Shown here one piece after another: positions 1 through 6,402 of a stretch of DNA of 6,402 nucleotides. Every line of letters starts with the position of its first letter. Position 1 is the first letter of the stretch. This stretch comes from Desulfuromonadales bacterium (GTDB lineage: Bacteria > Desulfobacterota > Desulfuromonadia > Desulfuromonadales > BM103). The stretch is taken from assembly GCA_030630015.1 (NCBI GenBank), contig DAOVNV010000146.1, forward strand, positions 1-6,402, written 5' to 3'. The notes below the pieces were generated by a model. That model saw only the letters and a program-made list of their open reading frames with translations, was not told the origin of the DNA and ran no database searches. The translations under genes were made by a program, and so were the position numbers.

Positions 1-395
1 CACCGATGAATCTTCACCCGGCAAGCATAGTCAACGGTGGTGACGGACAAAAACTCAAGCTGAGTGAGCGCCTGGAAATTCCGATCCCGAAGAAAGAGGG
101 TTGTCAACTTGCAGATGGACAAAAGGTCATCATGGGACTACGTACCGAAGATCTGTTCATCGCCCATGCTGATGATCAGAACGAGGAAGGATTAACGTTT
201 GCCGTAGAGGGTACGGTCAATATCGTTGAACCTTTGGGCAACGAAACCAATCTGCATATGGATCTGCAGGGCGTCCGCATGGTTGCAAAAACAGAGGGGA
301 GACGCCACTTTGCCGTCGGGGATAAACTGCCAATGAAACTGGACCTTGCTCATCTGCACATCTTCGACGCACAATCGGAGCAGTCTATTTATTAA
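1..395 (+). CDS. C-terminal part of sugar ABC transporter ATP-binding protein (MalK/UgpC-like), 5' truncated
   Basis: This is the end of a gene that begins before the window. The reading frame is open from position 3 and ends in TAA at 393-395, leaving about 130 residues. The ATP-binding core (Walker A, signature, Walker B) lies outside the window, so the call rests on the C-terminal regulatory region. The visible part begins Pro-Met-Asn-Leu, like the S-P-x-M-N-L junction where MalK/UgpC/MsmK ATPases pass from the nucleotide-binding domain into the TOBE/OB-fold domain. It continues with VIMGLRTEDL (the family's V-x-x-G-x-R-P-E-D-x segment, with T in place of the usual P), VEPLGNETNLHMDL, and a final VGDKLPMKLDLAHLHIFD matching the family's closing h-x-F-D strand. 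In this family the protein energises uptake of sugars, polyols or glycerol phosphate at the inner membrane face; the substrate cannot be read from this fragment. The internal ATG at 6 is not the true start. It converges on lon. Confidence 0.85.
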   Translation, partial: PMNLHPASIVNGGDGQKLKLSERLEIPIPKKEGCQLADGQKVIMGLRTEDLFIAHADDQNEEGLTFAVEGTVNIVEPLGNETNLHMDLQGVRMVAKTEGRRHFAVGDKLPMKLDLAHLHIFDAQSEQSIY

Positions 396-418
396 ATCTG
401 AACCCGCTAGGAGCCAGG

Positions 419-2788
419 TTAAACGGGAGACGAAAACGGCACGGCATCACCAGGCCTGGATGCTCTGCGGCCAGCCTTGCCATCCGGTACAGCAAGCAGA
501 GCGACGTGAATAATTGATGGAATATCTTCGACAAAAAAGATCTTGAGGTTTTTGACCAGGGGCGGGTCAACTTCTTCCAGGTGCTCCATATTCTTGGCAG
601 GCAGCAGAATCGTCGTCACGCCGGCCCGACGGGCGGCCAGCACCTTCTCCTTGATGCCGCCGACCGGCAGGATGCGGCCGGACAGGGTCAGTTCTCCGGT
701 CATGGCCACATCGCGGCGTGCAGCCCGACCGGTAAACAGCGACACCAAGGCAGTAGCCATGGTGACGCCTGCCGACGGGCCATCCTTCGGGATGGCGCCT
801 GATGGCACATGGATGTGAATATCCTGGCTTGCGAAAATTGCAGGATCAATCCCGAAATCTGACGCCTGGGCTCTCACAAACGACAGGGCGGCACGGGCCG
901 ACTCCTGCATGACCTCGCCGAGACTACCGGTCAGGGTCAAAATCCCCTTCCCCTCCATACGCGTTGCCTCGACAAAAATAATGTCGCCGCCTGCTTCGGT
1001 CCAGGCCAGTCCGGTAGCGACCCCGATCCGATCCTCTTCCTCAGCGACGCTTGAGAAGAAGCGGCGCGGCCCCAGCAACTGGCTCAAAGTCTCCCTGTTG
1101 ATGGTCAGCGGAGTGTCCCCCTTCTGGACAATCTGCTTTGCTACTTTGCGGCACAACGAAGCGATGTGCCGCTCAAGTCCGCGCACCCCCGCCTCTCTGG
1201 TATAGTCGCGGATCAGGCAGCGGATGGTGTCCTCGGTGAGACCCAGGTGATATCCGCTGAGCCCGTTCTCCTCTTGCTGCTTGTCAATCAGGTAATCGAA
1301 GGCAATCCGCAACTTTTCTTCTTCACTGTAGCCGGGCAGCGAGATCACCTCCATGCGGTCCCGCAATGCGTGGGGAATGGGATCGAGGATATTCGCGGTG
1401 GCAATAAACATGACCCGGGACAGGTCATAAGGGACATCCAGATAGTGATCGGTAAAAGAGAAATTCTGTTCAGGATCGAGCACTTCAAGCAACGCGGATG
1501 CGGGATCACCCCTGAAATCCTGGCCGATCTTGTCGACCTCGTCGAGCATGAAAACCGGGTTGTCCGCTTCGGCCCTGCAGATCTCCCTGATAATCCGTCC
1601 CGGCAAGGCACCGATGTAAGTACGGCGATGGCCGCGGATCTCTGCTTCATCCTTCATGCCGCCCAGCGAAATACGGATGAATTTACGGCCCATGGCCCGC
1701 GCAATGGAACGCCCCAGGGAGGTCTTGCCGACCCCGGGCGGGCCGACAAAGCAGATGATCGGCCCCTTGGTATCCGCTTTGAGTGAACGTACGGCGAGAT
1801 GTTCAAGGACCCGTTCCTTAATTTTCTTGAGACCATAATGATCTTCATCAAGAACTTTTTCTGCATGGCCGATGTCAAGATTATCCTGTGTTCCGGTTCG
1901 CCAGGGCACCTGGCAGAGATACTCCAGGTAGGTCCGCGCCACGGTATATTCGGGTGATGCCGGGTTGATCCGTTCCAGTCGACTGAGTTCCTTATCAGCA
2001 ATCTGTCTGACATGATCAGGCATGCCGGCCTCCCCGACCTGCCGTCGCAATTCGTTGAGTTCCGATTGACGCGGATCTTCATCGCCCAGTTCTTCCTGGA
2101 TCTGCTTCATCTGCTCCCGTAGGAGATATTCTTTCTGGGTTTTGCCGAGCCGCTTGGTAACTTCGGACTGAACCTCGCCGTGCACCTGCAGCTTCTGCAC
2201 CTCAGTAGTCAGATGCAGATAGACTTCCTTAAGTCTCTCGAGAGGATCGAGCGTTTCCAGTACTTTTTGCTGTACGGAGAATTCCAGCCCCAAATAGACC
2301 GCGACCAGATCAGCAAGCCGACCCGGGGTATCGATCTGGTCGATCATCTGGATAACGTCGGCCGGGAGAGGCCGTCCGTAAGCCAGGGCGATTTTCAAAA
2401 GGGCGTTGACACTCTGGACCAGGGCCTCGGCGACCAGCCCCGAGCAAGGCTCATCTTCCAGAATTTCGATTTGAGCCAGGAGCCACGGCGTTTCCTGAAC
2501 GGCGGCGACCAGGCGAATGCGACTAGTCCCTTCGACGATGACCTTGGCTCCTCCATCCGGTAGCCGTACCATCTGACGGATTTCGCAAAGGGTTCCAATC
2601 GGGTTCAGAGCACCGAAGCTGCAGTTCTGCTCCAATCCACACAGGGCCAGCCCGATCTGATGGTCGCGCTGCATGGCCTCTTCGATGACACCAACCCGCT
2701 CTGCGTTGACAAACAGGGGGAATACCATGTGGGGGAATACCACATGTTCACGCATCTGGTAGATCGGCAGTGTGGTTGGAACGCTCAC
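419..2788 (-). CDS. lon: ATP-dependent Lon protease (LonA type, Ser-Lys)
   Basis: Cytoplasmic AAA+ protease that unfolds and degrades damaged or regulatory proteins. With the GTG start at 2788 it is 789 residues, close to E. coli Lon (784). The N-terminal substrate-binding domain (about 7-205) includes VVFPHMVFPLFV, followed by a helical linker. The AAA+ module has Walker A GPPGVGKTS (349-357), Walker B FMLDEVDK (413-420), sensor-1 Asn 466, the Arg finger region LRDRME (about 475-480) and the sensor-2 segment GVRGLER (534-540). The protease domain has PKDGPSAG with catalytic Ser672 and GGIKEK with catalytic Lys715; their spacing of 43 residues equals that of E. coli S679/K722. One oddity is VPSGA (Ser663) where LonA proteins normally have VPEGA. 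The tail runs about 20 residues past the usual end. Start choice: the frame stays open to a GTG at 2827 (802 aa), but that would overlap the receiver gene. The GTG at 2788 has AGGA 8 bases upstream and leaves a 14-base gap, so I prefer it. Probably co-transcribed with the upstream kinase and receiver; it may be a second lon in the genome. Confidence 0.96.
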   Translation of the reverse strand: MSVPTTLPIYQMREHVVFPHMVFPLFVNAERVGVIEEAMQRDHQIGLALCGLEQNCSFGALNPIGTLCEIRQMVRLPDGGAKVIVEGTSRIRLVAAVQETPWLLAQIEILEDEPCSGLVAEALVQSVNALLKIALAYGRPLPADVIQMIDQIDTPGRLADLVAVYLGLEFSVQQKVLETLDPLERLKEVYLHLTTEVQKLQVHGEVQSEVTKRLGKTQKEYLLREQMKQIQEELGDEDPRQSELNELRRQVGEAGMPDHVRQIADKELSRLERINPASPEYTVARTYLEYLCQVPWRTGTQDNLDIGHAEKVLDEDHYGLKKIKERVLEHLAVRSLKADTKGPIICFVGPPGVGKTSLGRSIARAMGRKFIRISLGGMKDEAEIRGHRRTYIGALPGRIIREICRAEADNPVFMLDEVDKIGQDFRGDPASALLEVLDPEQNFSFTDHYLDVPYDLSRVMFIATANILDPIPHALRDRMEVISLPGYSEEEKLRIAFDYLIDKQQEENGLSGYHLGLTEDTIRCLIRDYTREAGVRGLERHIASLCRKVAKQIVQKGDTPLTINRETLSQLLGPRRFFSSVAEEEDRIGVATGLAWTEAGGDIIFVEATRMEGKGILTLTGSLGEVMQESARAALSFVRAQASDFGIDPAIFASQDIHIHVPSGAIPKDGPSAGVTMATALVSLFTGRAARRDVAMTGELTLSGRILPVGGIKEKVLAARRAGVTTILLPAKNMEHLEEVDPPLVKNLKIFFVEDIPSIIHVALLAVPDGKAGRRASRPGDAVPFSSPV

Positions 2789-2796
2789 GGCAACAG

Positions 2797-2803
2797 TCCT
2801 CGT
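2797..2803 (-). promoter_or_regulatory. Ribosome binding site deciding the lon start
   Basis: On the - strand this reads ACGAGGA and is followed by 8 bases and then GTG at 2788. It is well placed for translation from 2788 and lies downstream of the competing GTG at 2827, which it therefore cannot serve. It touches the last base of the receiver gene's stop codon (2803-2805), so the two genes are packed end to end. This is a sequence-pattern judgement without experimental support. Confidence 0.6.
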
Positions 2804-3168
2804 TAAAGGAGAGCCTTGTCGATGCACTCTTTCAAATGAGACAATCTGAAAGGCTTGGTGATGTAGCTATCCGCACCTGCGTTTAAAGCTGCTTCCTGGT
2901 CCTGATGCTGGGCTCTTGCCGATATGACAATAACTCTCGCATCCGCCGTTTGCGGATCTTCCTTGAGTGCCAGCAAAAGTCCGAGGCCGTCCATCGCCCC
3001 GGGCATCATGATATCAAGCAGAACCAAGTCCGGTTTTTCTTCTCTGGCCAGACTCAATCCCGCCATGGCATCCACGGCATGCAGAAGCCTTCTGTCGGGT
3101 TGTGTCAACGCCACCTTGAGCAGGTTCTGAACATCCAGCTGATCTTCCACGATCAGGATTTTTTTCAT
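2803..3168 (-). CDS. Single-domain CheY-like response regulator (receiver only)
   Basis: This 121-residue protein is just a receiver domain. The acidic pair E8/D9, phosphoacceptor D52 (in LVLLDIMMPG), the Ser/Thr switch S83 and the conserved K105 (in ITKPF) are all present, so it should be phosphorylated normally. No DNA-binding, enzymatic or other output domain follows, so its effect must come through protein contacts or phosphate relay. The loop after D52 reads MPGAMDG, one residue longer than the common MPxMDG. The ATG at 3168 is chosen because it opens the canonical MKKILIVED start and has GAGG 10 bases upstream. It overlaps the stop codon of the kinase gene (ATGA), so the kinase upstream is the obvious phosphodonor. 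The lon start follows the stop codon after 14 bases. The domain identity is certain; the output target is unknown. Confidence 0.95.
   Translation of the reverse strand: MKKILIVEDQLDVQNLLKVALTQPDRRLLHAVDAMAGLSLAREEKPDLVLLDIMMPGAMDGLGLLLALKEDPQTADARVIVISARAQHQDQEAALNAGADSYITKPFRLSHLKECIDKALL
3165..3168 (-). other. ATGA stop/start overlap coupling kinase and receiver genes
   Basis: On the - strand the sequence is TTAATATGAAAA. The kinase ends at TGA (3167-3165), inside the ATG-A that starts the receiver (3168-3166). Such four-base overlaps usually mean translational coupling and fix the two genes in one transcript. This supports the two proteins being a cognate kinase-regulator pair. Confidence 0.85.
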
Positions 3169-5924
3169 ATTAACTCAGCCTCGTTGCGGGGAATGCCCGG
3201 CAGTGTAAAGTGAACCGTTGTGCCGATCCCGATCTCGCTCTCGACCCATATCCTGCCGTCATGTCCCTCGATAATACTCTTGACCAGGCTCATACCCAAG
3301 CCCAGACCACTGAGGGCAGTGTTCGAATAATCCGCCCGATAAAACTTGTCAAAAACCCGTTCTTGCTGCTCGGGAGACATGCCAAGTCCCTGGTCCTTGA
3401 CAGCAACGCTAATCCCGTCAGAGGTGGTCTGCAGATTCACATTAATCGCACCTCCGCCGGGGGAGAACTTGACGGCATTGCTGATCAGGTTATCGAAGAC
3501 CTGAGTCATTTTGCGCGGGTCGAACAGGGCCGCTGGCAGTCCTTCATCAGCGGCTATGGTGATTTCACAATGATTGTCATTATATTTGTATGAAGGCACA
3601 ATCTGCCGAACCAGATCAGCAAGATCTCCCGAGAATTTCTCCAGACTGACCAATCTTCCTGATTGAACCCGGCTGAGATCGAGCATATCGTTGATAATCT
3701 GGCTGAGCACCTCGGAACGATCAAATACGATCTGTAAAAACTCTTTCAACTGCCCGATCTCGAACTGCTCGGTCTGCTCCAGCATCAGTTCGGTATAGCC
3801 GAGGATTGATGTCATTGGAGTCCGCAGTTCATGGGCTGCCGTAGAGATGAATTCATCTTTCAGTTGGTCGATTTCATGCTCGCGGGTTATGTCGCGCAGG
3901 ATGGCGACTGCTCCGCGAACCCCGCCCTGAGCTTCTTTCAGCGACGCCACCTTGATCTGTAAGAAGAGTTTTTTCGCTTCCGGATCTTTTTCGAGTGTCA
4001 ATTGAATCGGAGTTGGCTTTTCGGCCCCCGCCAGTGCGAGACGGACCCTTTCGAGAAATTCGGGATCGGCAAGAATAGCTGCAGCCTGGCTTCCAACCAC
4101 ATCACTCGCCTTAAGGTCGAGGAGAACCTCAGCCGCAGGGTTGAGCATTAGGATCAGGCCGGCGGGGTCAACAACGATCAGGCCAGCCGTGACTGAATGA
4201 AGAATGGTATTGATCTGCTGGTGGGTGGTCTCCATCGCATCAAGCGCATTTCTCAACTCTTTTTCAACACGGATGATTTCGGAAATATTCGCCGCGGTAA
4301 AGATGATGCCGGCGCCAGGATCATCAGGATCGATCGGCATCCAACGCAGCAACACATCGATCATCTGCCCATCCTTGCATTTGAAGCTGGTCTGCGTTTC
4401 GCCCGTCAGTCCCGTCAATAGTTGATTGTGCTGTTCCCGCCCGACACGATCGAATTCAGCTGTACTTTCATACAGCATGCGCGCACTCCGGCCGATCAGT
4501 TCCTCCTCCGCATAACCAAGTTCATCGACCATCCAGCGATTGACCAGAGTCATGACCCGGTTGCAAACCACACCGACGCTCATGGGAGCGGTAACCAGGA
4601 TGCTCTTGAGCGTCGCTTCGCTCGCCTGGACAGCCTCCTGGGCGAACTTCTGGGCGGTGATATCCTGGACCACAGCAATCGAGGCCAGGCTGCTGCCTGG
4701 CCCGGTCAGTTTGGAAACGGCAGTGACCCGGCCCCAAACCGCGTAACCCTCTTTGTGCAGGTAACGCTTTTCCATGCTGACAACTGACTGTTCCCCGCTC
4801 AAGACTTGACGAATCATCCTTTTTGTTTTCGGCAGATCCTCCGAAAAGGTCACTTCCTCAATCGTCTTCTTTAAAAGTTCTTCGCGGGTGTAGCCAAGGA
4901 ATCTGCAGAATTCGGGATTAACTTGGGCAAAATGCCCGTCTCGCAGGGTCAGCGCCATACCGACTCCCGCATCCTCGAAAATGCCGCGAAAACGCTCCTC
5001 GCTTTCGCGCAACGCCGCTTCCGTTTTTTTACGTTCGGTCAGGTCGCGCACCTGGCCGAGGATCGCCTGACAATCATCAAACATGATCAGTCGGCCGCGA
5101 ATTTCGACGGGGACATTGCGACCGTCCTTATGCAGTAAAGTCGTTTCAAAGAGGGACTGCCCCTCCGAGAGAACCTCCTGGATCCGTCCCGGCACATTGT
5201 CAACGACATCCGGGTGGGCATAATCGACCAGCCACCCTTTCAGAAATTCCTCACGTGAATAGCCCAGCAGGTTCGACATGGAAGGATTTGCTTCGAGGAT
5301 CTTGCCATTCAAATCAGTGAGGGAAATCCCATCGGCAGCCAGGGTGAAAAGGTCCCGGAATTTGTTCTCCGAACGTTCCGCTGCCCTGCGGGCATCCAGA
5401 TGGAGGGTCGACTGCAGAGCCGTTTCGGTAAGAACCTTCACCAGGCTCGAATAGAAGTCGAGAATGTCTTTGGTATTTTCGTGCGGAACAATTGTAACTT
5501 CATCGACCAAGCTCAGGTATTCATCCTTCTGAACACCCAGTTCAACAGCCCTGGCGATGAAAATTTCAGGATCCGCCGGTTTGTACAACAGGGGGCCGAC
5601 CAGAAGAGTGGCAACATGACTGCCGTCAATTGTGATCGGAAAACCGAAGTCGACCAGGCCATTCTGACACTCGAACTCCATCCACCCGTCGGCAACTGGA
5701 TGGCAGTCAGGTACTCCCGAGAAAGCATTATGCGGAAAACAACGACACGGTTTTTCCGGGTGCACCCGGTGGTAGAGTTCACAAATGGCCGGCCATCCAC
5801 AGGAGAGCAGTGAGGTTCCTTCCTGGTCGAGGATGGCCGCTGGGATTCCCGTAACCCGGTACAGGGAATCCATCAACTCCTGAATGGTAGGGACATCGAT
5901 AATATCTGAAAATTGATGCGTCAT
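3165..5924 (-). CDS. Soluble PocR-PAS-PAS-PAS-PAS sensor histidine kinase
   Basis: A 919-residue histidine kinase with no signal peptide or membrane span, so it should act in the cytoplasm. Residues about 7-175 match the PocR sensory domain: C48, C60/C62 and the C86-Q-N-G-L segment followed by FPITIDG, then LLVGPLLYKPADPE. Family members are thought to bind small ligands. Extra cysteines (C42, C74) are present. PAS-type domains lie at about 183-298, 307-426, 433-553 and 571-683, the first two clearly alike (GYSREEFLKG, GYTREELLKK). HisKA spans about 688-752 with phospho-acceptor H698 in AAHELRTP; T702 gives the H-E-x-x-T phosphatase motif. The HATPase has N816 (DNLISNAVKFSP), D844 in the G1 box DQGLGM, the F box FDKFYR (858-863) and the G2 box GLGLGM (873-878). 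All catalytic motifs are intact. The ATG at 5924 is the first start after an in-frame TGA at 5957-5955; its Shine-Dalgarno is weak. The stop overlaps the receiver start, and the receiver is its likely target. The ligand is unknown. Confidence 0.94.
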   Translation of the reverse strand: MTHQFSDIIDVPTIQELMDSLYRVTGIPAAILDQEGTSLLSCGWPAICELYHRVHPEKPCRCFPHNAFSGVPDCHPVADGWMEFECQNGLVDFGFPITIDGSHVATLLVGPLLYKPADPEIFIARAVELGVQKDEYLSLVDEVTIVPHENTKDILDFYSSLVKVLTETALQSTLHLDARRAAERSENKFRDLFTLAADGISLTDLNGKILEANPSMSNLLGYSREEFLKGWLVDYAHPDVVDNVPGRIQEVLSEGQSLFETTLLHKDGRNVPVEIRGRLIMFDDCQAILGQVRDLTERKKTEAALRESEERFRGIFEDAGVGMALTLRDGHFAQVNPEFCRFLGYTREELLKKTIEEVTFSEDLPKTKRMIRQVLSGEQSVVSMEKRYLHKEGYAVWGRVTAVSKLTGPGSSLASIAVVQDITAQKFAQEAVQASEATLKSILVTAPMSVGVVCNRVMTLVNRWMVDELGYAEEELIGRSARMLYESTAEFDRVGREQHNQLLTGLTGETQTSFKCKDGQMIDVLLRWMPIDPDDPGAGIIFTAANISEIIRVEKELRNALDAMETTHQQINTILHSVTAGLIVVDPAGLILMLNPAAEVLLDLKASDVVGSQAAAILADPEFLERVRLALAGAEKPTPIQLTLEKDPEAKKLFLQIKVASLKEAQGGVRGAVAILRDITREHEIDQLKDEFISTAAHELRTPMTSILGYTELMLEQTEQFEIGQLKEFLQIVFDRSEVLSQIINDMLDLSRVQSGRLVSLEKFSGDLADLVRQIVPSYKYNDNHCEITIAADEGLPAALFDPRKMTQVFDNLISNAVKFSPGGGAINVNLQTTSDGISVAVKDQGLGMSPEQQERVFDKFYRADYSNTALSGLGLGMSLVKSIIEGHDGRIWVESEIGIGTTVHFTLPGIPRNEAELI

Positions 5925-6044
5925 TTCAAAACTTATAAGGCAATCAAGCTGTTCTCATCTCATATAGAACAGACTCAGGCATTCATTTTTTCGGCTATGG
6001 ACAGGACACTCTACAGAATACCAGAGAATTCGCGATTTATAACC
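5925..6044. other. 120-base intergenic region between hypF and the kinase gene
   Basis: Both flanking genes read leftward. I see no ORF or RNA gene and no hairpin followed by a T-run that would clearly terminate hypF. No convincing sigma-70 -35/-10 pair or sigma-54 box (TGGC-TTGC type) stands out on the - strand, although a promoter for the kinase-receiver-lon unit would be expected here unless it reads through from hypF. The notable elements are the inverted repeat at 5949-5972 and a perfect 8-base palindrome CTTATAAG at 5932-5939, just before the kinase start. Confidence 0.5.
5949..5972. repeat. Perfect 7-bp inverted repeat upstream of the kinase gene, possible operator
   Basis: The arms CTGTTCT (5949-5955) and AGAACAG (5966-5972) are exact reverse complements separated by 10 bases, so their centres are 17 bases apart. 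The element ends 24 bases before the kinase ATG. It could be a dimeric regulator's binding site or a hairpin in the leader RNA. It is not a standard LexA box, since CTGT and ACAG are 16 bases apart instead of 8. No T-run follows on either strand, so it is a poor terminator candidate. The repeat is directly visible; any regulatory role is inference. Confidence 0.4.
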
Positions 6045-6402
6045 TCATCGGGATATAAATCCGGCAACAGCCACCTGCCCCAAGGCCAGCCCGCCGTCGT
6101 TAGGGGGGACCAGGGAATGGGTCAGCACCTCCAGAGACTCTGCTTCGAGCCTGGGAAGGACCTGTTCGGTCAGCAAGCGGTTCTGGAAAACTCCGCCCGA
6201 GAGGGCCACCAGAGAGAGTCCGGTTCTGCTTTGAATATCTCGACACTGCCGAACGATCATATCGGCCAGGGTCACATGAAACTGTCCGGCAATGACCGCC
6301 GCAGGCACACCCTGGTCACGGAGTTTTACAATGTCCCGGATCAGCGGCAGAAAATCAAAAACCATGGTCTCTCCATCCTTGATCAGATCGTACGACAAAA
6401 GA
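6045..6402 (-). CDS. hypF: C-terminal part of carbamoyltransferase HypF (NiFe hydrogenase maturation), 5' end outside window
   Basis: The frame is open to the window edge at 6402 and ends in TGA at 6047-6045, leaving about 118 residues of a protein that is normally about 750. The TTG at 6398 is an internal Leu codon, not a start. The fragment carries the two most diagnostic C-terminal motifs of HypF: VALSGGVFQNRLL (about 54-66 residues from the left end of the fragment's second half) and HSLVPPNDGGLALGQ near the C terminus. Both belong to the Kae1/TobZ-like carbamoyltransferase domain that binds the nucleotide and metal. HypF uses carbamoyl phosphate and ATP to load a carbamoyl group on the C-terminal cysteine of HypE, the first step in making the cyanide ligands of NiFe hydrogenases in the cytoplasm. 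Other hyp genes would be expected farther right, but none are visible. The kinase gene follows on the same strand after 120 bases. Confidence 0.93.
   Translation of the reverse strand, partial: LLSYDLIKDGETMVFDFLPLIRDIVKLRDQGVPAAVIAGQFHVTLADMIVRQCRDIQSRTGLSLVALSGGVFQNRLLTEQVLPRLEAESLEVLTHSLVPPNDGGLALGQVAVAGFISR

Noticed and set aside
396..420. Possible bidirectional terminator in the convergent gap between the ABC ATPase gene and lon
   Set aside because: Only a weak fold is possible (AACC/GGTT outer pairs and a 3-bp GCT-AGG-AGC inner stem with mismatches) and there is no T-run on the + side. The region may still terminate transcription, but the sequence does not support a call.
1166..1786. 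206-residue open frame on the + strand
   Set aside because: It lies wholly opposite the conserved AAA+ core of lon. Its translation resembles no known family and is explained by the codon bias of the real gene on the other strand.
2716..2745. Tandem 15-base direct repeat (GGGGGAATACCA in both units) near the 5' end of lon
   Set aside because: It encodes the VVFP-H-MVFP stretch, the conserved N-terminal Lon motif, so the repeat follows from the protein sequence and similar codon choice. No mobile or regulatory repeat is needed to explain it.
3080..3108. TTGACA on the - strand inside the receiver gene, as a possible internal lon promoter
   Set aside because: At 17-base spacing the -10 position reads TCTGCA, a poor match, and a lone -35-like hexamer inside a coding region is expected by chance.
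3210..3593. 127-residue + strand open frame opposite the kinase HATPase domain
   Set aside because: Antisense shadow of strongly conserved kinase motifs, with no recognisable protein features. The same applies to the + strand frames at 2180-2563, 4422-4787 and 5400-5813.
5949..5972. LexA (SOS) box reading of CTGT...ACAG
   Set aside because: The half sites are 16 bases apart, not the 8 bases of the E. coli-type LexA box, so the match is only to the outer tetramers.

Overview
The window is a compact, ordinary-looking stretch of bacterial chromosome. It carries a truncated ABC-transporter ATPase at the left edge (+ strand) and, on the - strand reading from right to left, the end of hypF, a large soluble hybrid-sensor histidine kinase, a single-domain response regulator and a Lon protease. 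No RNA genes, insertion sequences, CRISPR arrays or phage genes are visible. The combination of a PocR-domain/multi-PAS histidine kinase, HypF and a Lon protease at moderate GC suggests an anaerobic Gram-negative bacterium of the Desulfuromonas/Geobacter/Pelobacter type. That placement rests on gene style and context and is a modest-confidence inference.

Layout. Positions 1-395 hold the C-terminal TOBE-like region of a MalK/UgpC-type sugar importer ATPase. A 23-base convergent gap separates it from lon (419-2788, - strand). Lon follows a CheY-like receiver protein (2803-3168) after 14 bases. The receiver start codon overlaps the stop of the kinase gene (3165-5924) in an ATGA arrangement. The kinase has a PocR ligand-binding domain, four PAS-type domains, and HisKA and HATPase domains, with no membrane segments. 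A 120-base gap with a perfect 7-bp inverted repeat (5949-5972) lies between the kinase and the 3' end of hypF (6045-6402, cut by the window).

How the genes may work together. Kinase, receiver and lon are so tightly packed that one transcript and one stoichiometrically linked set of proteins is the simplest reading. The kinase should sense a small cytoplasmic ligand or redox state through its cysteine-rich PocR and PAS domains and phosphorylate D52 of the receiver. The receiver has no output domain, so its output must be a protein-protein contact. The immediate downstream gene is an ATP-dependent protease with intact ATPase and Ser-Lys catalytic residues. This makes a phospho-controlled Lon adaptor or regulator the most interesting hypothesis here, by analogy with the single-domain regulator CpdR acting on ClpXP in Caulobacter. 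It is unproven: a shared transcript does not show a physical link.
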